Assembly (NCBI GenBank): GCA_900554225.1
Contig: USGH01000083.1
Location: 1 to 9,893 of the forward strand
Length of the DNA stretch: 9,893 bases
Direction of reading: 5' to 3'
From: an uncultured Eubacteriales bacterium
Lineage (GTDB): Bacteria; Bacillota; Clostridia; Oscillospirales; CAG-272
The notes beneath the pieces are model-generated. The model did not search any database, had not been told where the DNA came from, and saw nothing but the letters and a program-made list of their open reading frames with translations. Positions 6,386 to 9,893 of this stretch are shown in pieces; position 1 is the stretch's first letter, and each line of letters begins with the position of its first letter. The position numbers and the translations under genes are program-made.

Positions 6386-7672
6386 TTATCCCTCCCGTAC
6401 TTCCAGCGATACCGTAATTTCCGCAGTGCCGCGCGCCATGAGCTCCGTAAGCACCTCCGGAGAGAGCGTCATCGACTCCATCTCACCCGGCGCCACCGCA
6501 GATTTCGCGTTTTGCACAAGCACATTGCCGCTGTCGTCCGTAATGCGCAGACGCACCTTCTTGAAAATATCGGTCACACGGAAGAATACGCGCACCGGAG
6601 CGGTCGGAATCTCCGGCAGACGGAGTGCTTCCGGTACCGTGTAACGCACACCCATTCCGGTTTTCACATGAATCGTGCGCGCGGTCTCTGCGGATTTGCC
6701 CGTGATCTGTTCCGCCGCCGCCTTGCCCGCGATTGCCGCTTCTTCCGATACGAAATCCACCAGATCGTGAACGTGAAGCACATTGCCGCACGCGTAGATA
6801 CCGGGGATCTCCGTTTCACGATTCTGATCCACGACGGCACCGTTTGTCATCCGGTCGATGGGAATCCCGGCGCCGCGCGTCAGCTCATTTTCCGGGATCA
6901 GACCGACGGAGAGAAGGAGCGTGTCGCAGTCAAAGGTCTCCTCGGTTCCCGGGATCGGTTTGCGCTGTTCGTCTACCGCGGCGATGGTCACACCCTCCAC
7001 CCGCTCCTTGCCGCGGATCTCGGTTACGGTGTGGGACAGCTTCAGTGGAATGCCAAAATCGTCGAGACACTGTACGATGTTGCGCGCCAGACCGCCGGAA
7101 TAGGGCATAAGCTCGCAGACGCAGAGAACCTTCGCGCCCTCCAGGGTCATACGCCGTGCCATGATCAGCCCGATATCGCCGGAGCCAAGGATCACCACGC
7201 GCCGCCCGGGCATATAGCCTTCTACATTGACGTACCGCTGTGCCGTACCCGCCGTATAGATACCGGCCGGACGGGATCCGGGAATGTTGAGTGCGCCGCG
7301 TGTCCGTTCCCGGCATCCCATTGCGAGGATCACGGCATTTGCGGACAGGGTCGTATAACCGGAGGTGGGGGATACATAGGTCACCTTTTTGTCGTCCGTC
7401 AGAGAGAGCACCATGGCGTTCGTCTCCACAGGGATCCCGGCTTTTTGTACCATATCGACGTATCGCCCGGCGTATTCGGGGCCGGTCAGCTCCTCTCCGA
7501 ACCGATGGAGTCCGAACCCGGCGTGGATGCACTGATTGAGAATACCGCCCGGTTCATGATCGCGCTCCAGAATCAGAATGTCTGCGGGAGAGAGTCCGTT
7601 TTCGCAGGCGGAAAGCGCGGCAGACAATCCGGCAGGACCGCCGCCTATCACGATCAGTTTCTTGTCAGCCAT
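6386..7672 (-). CDS. FAD/NAD(P)-dependent oxidoreductase, GlpB-like partner subunit
   Basis: A 428-residue flavoprotein of the pyridine nucleotide-disulphide oxidoreductase superfamily. The FAD-binding Rossmann motif is GGGPAGLSAA at 10-19. A second dinucleotide motif, GSGDIG, sits at 163-168, and the FAD-closing GIYACGNV at 291-298. There is no CxxC redox pair of the thioredoxin reductase type. Instead Cys48 in GGILNQCIHAGFG is characteristic of this GlpA-associated group. The last ~70 residues form a beta-rich domain of unknown role. It probably passes electrons from the GlpA-like subunit to NAD or another acceptor. The ATG lies in the sequence ATGGCTGA, overlapping the upstream stop by 8 bp, so translation is coupled. 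It is not a homologue of E. coli GlpB by clear sequence signature; 'GlpB-like' here means operon position. Confidence 0.9.
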   Translation of the reverse strand: MADKKLIVIGGGPAGLSAALSACENGLSPADILILERDHEPGGILNQCIHAGFGLHRFGEELTGPEYAGRYVDMVQKAGIPVETNAMVLSLTDDKKVTYVSPTSGYTTLSANAVILAMGCRERTRGALNIPGSRPAGIYTAGTAQRYVNVEGYMPGRRVVILGSGDIGLIMARRMTLEGAKVLCVCELMPYSGGLARNIVQCLDDFGIPLKLSHTVTEIRGKERVEGVTIAAVDEQRKPIPGTEETFDCDTLLLSVGLIPENELTRGAGIPIDRMTNGAVVDQNRETEIPGIYACGNVLHVHDLVDFVSEEAAIAGKAAAEQITGKSAETARTIHVKTGMGVRYTVPEALRLPEIPTAPVRVFFRVTDIFKKVRLRITDDSGNVLVQNAKSAVAPGEMESMTLSPEVLTELMARGTAEITVSLEVREG

Positions 7673-9158
7673 TTCCGTTTTCCTCGCTTTCGTCCTTTTT
7701 CCGGTTCAGTTTCGCACTCTTTTTCTCCACCAGCCACGAGTCGCCGCCCTTTTTCGTCACTTTATCTAAGGTAACGCCCGTTTCCTCGGCAATCAGCGCG
7801 GCCACACGCGGAGAACAGAAGCCGCCCTGACATCTGCCCATGCCGGCGCGCAGTCTGCTCTTGACCATATCGAGGGTCACAGCGGGGATGGGGGAGTGGA
7901 TCGCGTCGAGAATATCGCCCTCTGTCACGGTTTCGCAGCGGCAGATGATCTTGCCATATGCGGGATCGCGACGCACGGCCTCGGCTTTTTCTGCGTCCGT
8001 CATCTCGCCAAACCGCTTGGGGTTGCCGTCACGCCGTCTCGTCGGGATATAATCGTCCCGGTCGGTGAGGTTCAGTCCCGCATCGGACAGCAGTCCTGCG
8101 ATGTATTCTCCGGTGGCGGGACCGGAAGCAAATCCCGGAGACTCCACACCCACGGCATGGACGACACCGGGCAGCTGCTCGGAATTTTTGAGATAGAAAT
8201 CGTAAATATTCGGTGTAGGACGCACGCCTGCGAATGAGGTGATCACGTTGCGCAAATCGAGCTGCGGCATGATCCGGTGTGCGCCGTCACTGATTTCGTG
8301 CAGTCCGTCTGCCGTGGTCGAGGTATCGTCCGGATCGTCGATGGCATAGGCGTTCGGACCGACGAGCAGATTGCCGTCTGCTGTGGGAGACACAAGAATC
8401 CCCTTGCCGCGTTCTGAAGGAACGACGAACAGTGTCGAATTTGCCATGTGTCCCATCGTCTTGTCGAGCACCATATATTCGCCGCGGCGCGGAATCACAT
8501 TGATCGGGAAGTCGTTTTCCCCCAATATCTCGGCGACCTCTGCGGAATGGACCCCCGCCGCGTTTACGACATAGTGTGCGGCGATGGTGTCATGCCCATT
8601 GGATATATAGTAAATTCCACCGGCTTCGGATACGCCGGATACCTTGAAATTGAAATAGAAATGTACGCCGTTTGTCGCCGCGTTTTCAGCAGCCGCAATG
8701 GTGATGCCATAGGGACAGGTGATCGCTGCGGACGGTGCCCAGAGAGAAGCGTACGCTGCGGGAGAGACGTTCGGTTCCATGGCGCGCAGCTCATCGCCGG
8801 TGATGATTTTGAGATTCGGCACGCCGTTTGCCATGCCGCGGTCGTACAGCTCGCGCAGCTTTTTGAGATCGCCTTCGTCAAAACCGATGACATGCGAGCC
8901 GATCGGACGGACGGGGAAATCCCATGCCGCACCCAGCTCCTTCATCAGCCGATTGCCCTGGACGTTGAGCCTCGCCTTGAGCGTACCGGGCTTTGCGTCA
9001 TAGCCGGCGTGGACAATGGCGGAATTGGCGCGCGTGGCTCCCATTGCCACATCGGATCCCATTTCACATACCGCGACGGAGCAGGTCTTTGTGGACAGAT
9101 ACCGCGCGGTCATGACACCGGTCACACCGGCGCCGATAATCAGAACGTCATAAATCAC
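7665..9158 (-). CDS. glpA: GlpA-like FAD-dependent dehydrogenase with C-terminal [2Fe-2S] domain
   Basis: Probably the catalytic subunit of an anaerobic glycerol-3-phosphate dehydrogenase, converting glycerol-3-phosphate to dihydroxyacetone phosphate. The 497 residues form a DAO-fold flavoprotein (GAGVTG at 9-14; FAGVRPTPN near 309-317). A BFD-like domain follows, with Cys406 and Cys408 in CRCE and Cys443 and Cys448 in GRCQGGFC, the usual [2Fe-2S] ligands. A lysine- and glutamate-rich tail ends the protein. The start is GTG at 9158 with AGG seven bases upstream, a weak site; no in-frame ATG is suitable. It heads a three-gene operon with the oxidoreductase and DUF1667 genes. Related DAO proteins act on 2-hydroxyglutarate or other hydroxyacids, and no glycerol kinase, facilitator or GlpP gene is nearby, so the substrate is likely but not proven. 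Confidence 0.88.
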   Translation of the reverse strand: MIYDVLIIGAGVTGVMTARYLSTKTCSVAVCEMGSDVAMGATRANSAIVHAGYDAKPGTLKARLNVQGNRLMKELGAAWDFPVRPIGSHVIGFDEGDLKKLRELYDRGMANGVPNLKIITGDELRAMEPNVSPAAYASLWAPSAAITCPYGITIAAAENAATNGVHFYFNFKVSGVSEAGGIYYISNGHDTIAAHYVVNAAGVHSAEVAEILGENDFPINVIPRRGEYMVLDKTMGHMANSTLFVVPSERGKGILVSPTADGNLLVGPNAYAIDDPDDTSTTADGLHEISDGAHRIMPQLDLRNVITSFAGVRPTPNIYDFYLKNSEQLPGVVHAVGVESPGFASGPATGEYIAGLLSDAGLNLTDRDDYIPTRRRDGNPKRFGEMTDAEKAEAVRRDPAYGKIICRCETVTEGDILDAIHSPIPAVTLDMVKSRLRAGMGRCQGGFCSPRVAALIAEETGVTLDKVTKKGGDSWLVEKKSAKLNRKKDESEENGNG

Positions 9159-9167
9159 TTTGAAACC

Positions 9168-9247
9168 TCATTTCTCACCGGCGGCGAACAGGATGATGCA
9201 CTGAGAGAAGATGCCGGTGCCATGACACTTCACCACATACGGGTGGT
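9168..9247 (-). promoter_or_regulatory. Leader of the glp-like operon with hairpin arms and a short open frame
   Basis: The predicted leader is about 89 bases. Arms GCCGGTG (9213-9219) and CACCGGC (9176-9182) can pair around a 30-base loop, with no T run that would make a terminator. A minus-strand frame with GTG at 9236 runs to a TGA at 9170-9168, just before the GTG start of glpA; it would encode about 22 residues (ending CIILFAAGEK) but has no ribosome binding site. GlpP-type antitermination is known for glp genes in Firmicutes, but I see no terminator-antiterminator pair here. Confidence 0.25.
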
Positions 9248-9253
9248 AGCATA

Positions 9254-9282
9254 AGTATACCATAACTGTTTGCGTTTTGCAA
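9254..9282 (-). promoter_or_regulatory. Promoter of the glp-like operon
   Basis: On the minus strand TTGCAA (9282-9277) and TATACT (9259-9254) are 17 bp apart, and TGG directly before the -10 makes an extended -10 element. Transcription would begin near 9247. The design is nearly the same as the divergent promoter at 9513-9541. Confidence 0.7.
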
Positions 9283-9435
9283 GCAAGTCGGATAAAAATT
9301 TTGACCATATCCGTCGGGAAATGTTGGTACATGGGGAAGCGCAGAGAACAGGCACGGGAGGACTGCAAAAGAGGGCACGGATGGTGTGCTTGGCGAAGCT
9401 CGATGCCGCGCGTTGGCGCATATACACGAAAAATC

Positions 9436-9445
9436 GTTTGCAAAC
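9436..9445. repeat. Perfect 10-bp palindrome, possible operator
   Basis: GTTTGCAAAC is a perfect palindrome midway between the two divergent promoters. Its TTGCAA core is the same hexamer used as the -35 box of both promoters, but here no -10 lies at the right distance on either strand. It could bind a dimeric regulator; this is conjecture. Confidence 0.3.
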
Positions 9446-9512
9446 TTGGAGTCCACTTCCACAAGAATTCTGCCGGAATTCGTAAATATTTGGTGAAGTT
9501 GCGTGAGTTGGG

Positions 9513-9541
9513 TTGCAATCATGCGGGAGATATGGTATTAT
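9513..9541 (+). promoter_or_regulatory. Promoter of the MoxR-like gene
   Basis: TTGCAA (9513-9518), a 17-bp spacer ending in ATATGG, and TATTAT (9536-9541) form an extended -10 promoter. Transcription would begin near 9548, leaving a leader of about 70 bases. A GGGAG ribosome binding site lies at 9602-9606. Confidence 0.7.
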
Positions 9542-9617
9542 ATAAGAAGATATGCCGTAAATCCGATATATTGAATCGAAAAATACACAAAATCCGGGAA
9601 AGGGAGAAAAATCATCT

Positions 9618-9893
9618 ATGGAGAATACCAATGAAATGCTGACCGCTTCCGCTCGTGCGCTTGTTACAGAGGTCGAAACCGTCGTCATAGGCAAGCACAA
9701 CGAGATCGTACTGCTTGTCACGGCACTGCTGTCGGGTGGTCATGTACTGATCGAAGACGTACCGGGTACCGGAAAAACGACGACGATCAATACGATCATC
9801 AAGTATTTTGAGATGGAAGGACTCGACATTTTTCTCGCGGCGCCCACCGGACGTGCGGCGAAGCGCATGAGTGAGACAACCGGGTTTGAGGCT
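9618..9893 (+). CDS. MoxR-type ATPase N-terminus joined to RecD2-type helicase sequence (3' end beyond window)
   Basis: 92 residues are present. Residues 1-54 are a typical MoxR-family AAA ATPase start: VIGKHNEIVLLVTALLSGG, then GHVLIEDVPGTGKT, whose Walker A ends at Lys53-Thr54. MoxR proteins normally continue with a TLAKALA-like helix and act as chaperones alongside DUF58 proteins. Here the chain instead continues TTTINTIIKYFEMEGLDI and then FLAAPTGRAAKRMSETTG. That is the region following Walker A, including helicase motif Ia, of RecD2-type superfamily 1 DNA helicases. The hundreds of residues that precede Walker A in RecD2 are absent. The switch coincides with codons 49-54 (9762-9779), which both families share. 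The ATG follows GGGAG at a spacing of 11. The reading frame is intact to the window edge. I think this is more likely an assembly join than a natural fusion; the upstream half and its promoter look authentic. Confidence 0.85.
   Translation, partial: MENTNEMLTASARALVTEVETVVIGKHNEIVLLVTALLSGGHVLIEDVPGTGKTTTINTIIKYFEMEGLDIFLAAPTGRAAKRMSETTGFEA

Larger units (their letters stand above)
9159..9617. other. Divergent non-coding control region
   Basis: These 459 bp contain no open frame with a ribosome binding site and start codon that I would accept as a gene. They hold two back-to-back promoters with about 230 bp between their -35 boxes, a perfect 10-bp palindrome at 9436-9445, and a GAATTC pair spaced by 5 bp (about 9465-9481). 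The 230 bp between the promoters have no recognisable RNA gene; comparison with tRNA, SRP RNA and RNase P RNA hallmarks by eye gave nothing. Confidence 0.6.

Noticed and set aside
5723..7774. Plus-strand open frame of 683 codons
   Set aside because: It starts inside radA in another frame and runs antisense to the DUF1667 and GlpB-like genes. Its arginine- and histidine-rich translation is typical of a shadow frame.
9148..9171. Seven-codon ATG frame overlapping the glpA start
   Set aside because: It has no ribosome binding site, and a frame this short arises easily by chance. Its AGG is better explained as the ribosome binding site of glpA.
9277..9642. Plus-strand open frame of 121 codons in the divergent control region
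   Set aside because: It spans the promoter at 9513-9541 and runs into the start of the MoxR-like gene in another frame. Its composition is cysteine- and basic-rich, with no motif and no ribosome binding site.
1..9893. CRISPR arrays, tRNA or rRNA genes, insertion sequences
   Set aside because: I saw no regularly spaced repeats, no tRNA-like T-arm sequence with matching stems, and no terminal inverted repeats around a transposase.

Overview
The window reads as a chromosomal segment of an anaerobic, endospore-forming Clostridia-type Firmicute with fairly GC-rich coding sequence, plausibly a gut member of the Oscillospiraceae or a neighbouring group. The evidence is a CwlD-type amidase (a spore cortex enzyme in its family), Firmicutes-style AGGAGG ribosome binding sites, an anaerobic GlpA/GlpB/DUF1667 oxidoreductase trio, and a GH95 fucosidase typical of glycan-degrading gut bacteria. 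The taxonomic placement is inference.

Layout: 1-1517 (minus) is the N-terminal two thirds of a GH95 alpha-L-fucosidase, cut by the window edge. 1638-2690 (minus) is a complete Xer-type tyrosine recombinase. Divergent from it, 2943-3545 (plus) is an unrecognised membrane protein of about 200 residues with its own promoter, a structured leader and a good intrinsic terminator. 3638-4402 and 4444-5895 (plus) are cwlD-like and radA, 41 bp apart and probably co-transcribed. A strong hairpin at 5965-6003 separates radA from a convergent three-gene operon read on the minus strand from 9158 to 6014: GlpA-like dehydrogenase with a C-terminal iron-sulphur domain, GlpB-like pyridine nucleotide-disulphide-type oxidoreductase, and a DUF1667 protein. 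The first two genes overlap by 8 bp and the last two are 3 bp apart, so translation is probably coupled. The trio most likely oxidises glycerol-3-phosphate to dihydroxyacetone phosphate and passes the electrons through FAD and Fe-S centres. No glycerol kinase or facilitator is in the window.

9159-9617 is a non-coding divergent control region. It holds two promoters of nearly the same design, TTGCAA, 17 bp, then TGG-TATACT or TGG-TATTAT: one fires left into the glp-like operon, the other right into the last gene.

The last gene (9618-9893, plus, cut by the window edge) is the strangest object here. Its first ~54 residues are a MoxR-family AAA ATPase up to the Walker A motif. From the Walker A onward it is a RecD2-type helicase (Walker A, then the APTGRAAKRM motif). 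The switch falls exactly on the shared PGTGKT P-loop. This is either an assembly chimera made at a short shared sequence or a real recombination product. I consider the artefact more likely, but it should be checked before this gene is annotated. Apart from that I see conventional housekeeping and metabolic genes, and no convincing undescribed defence or mobile system.
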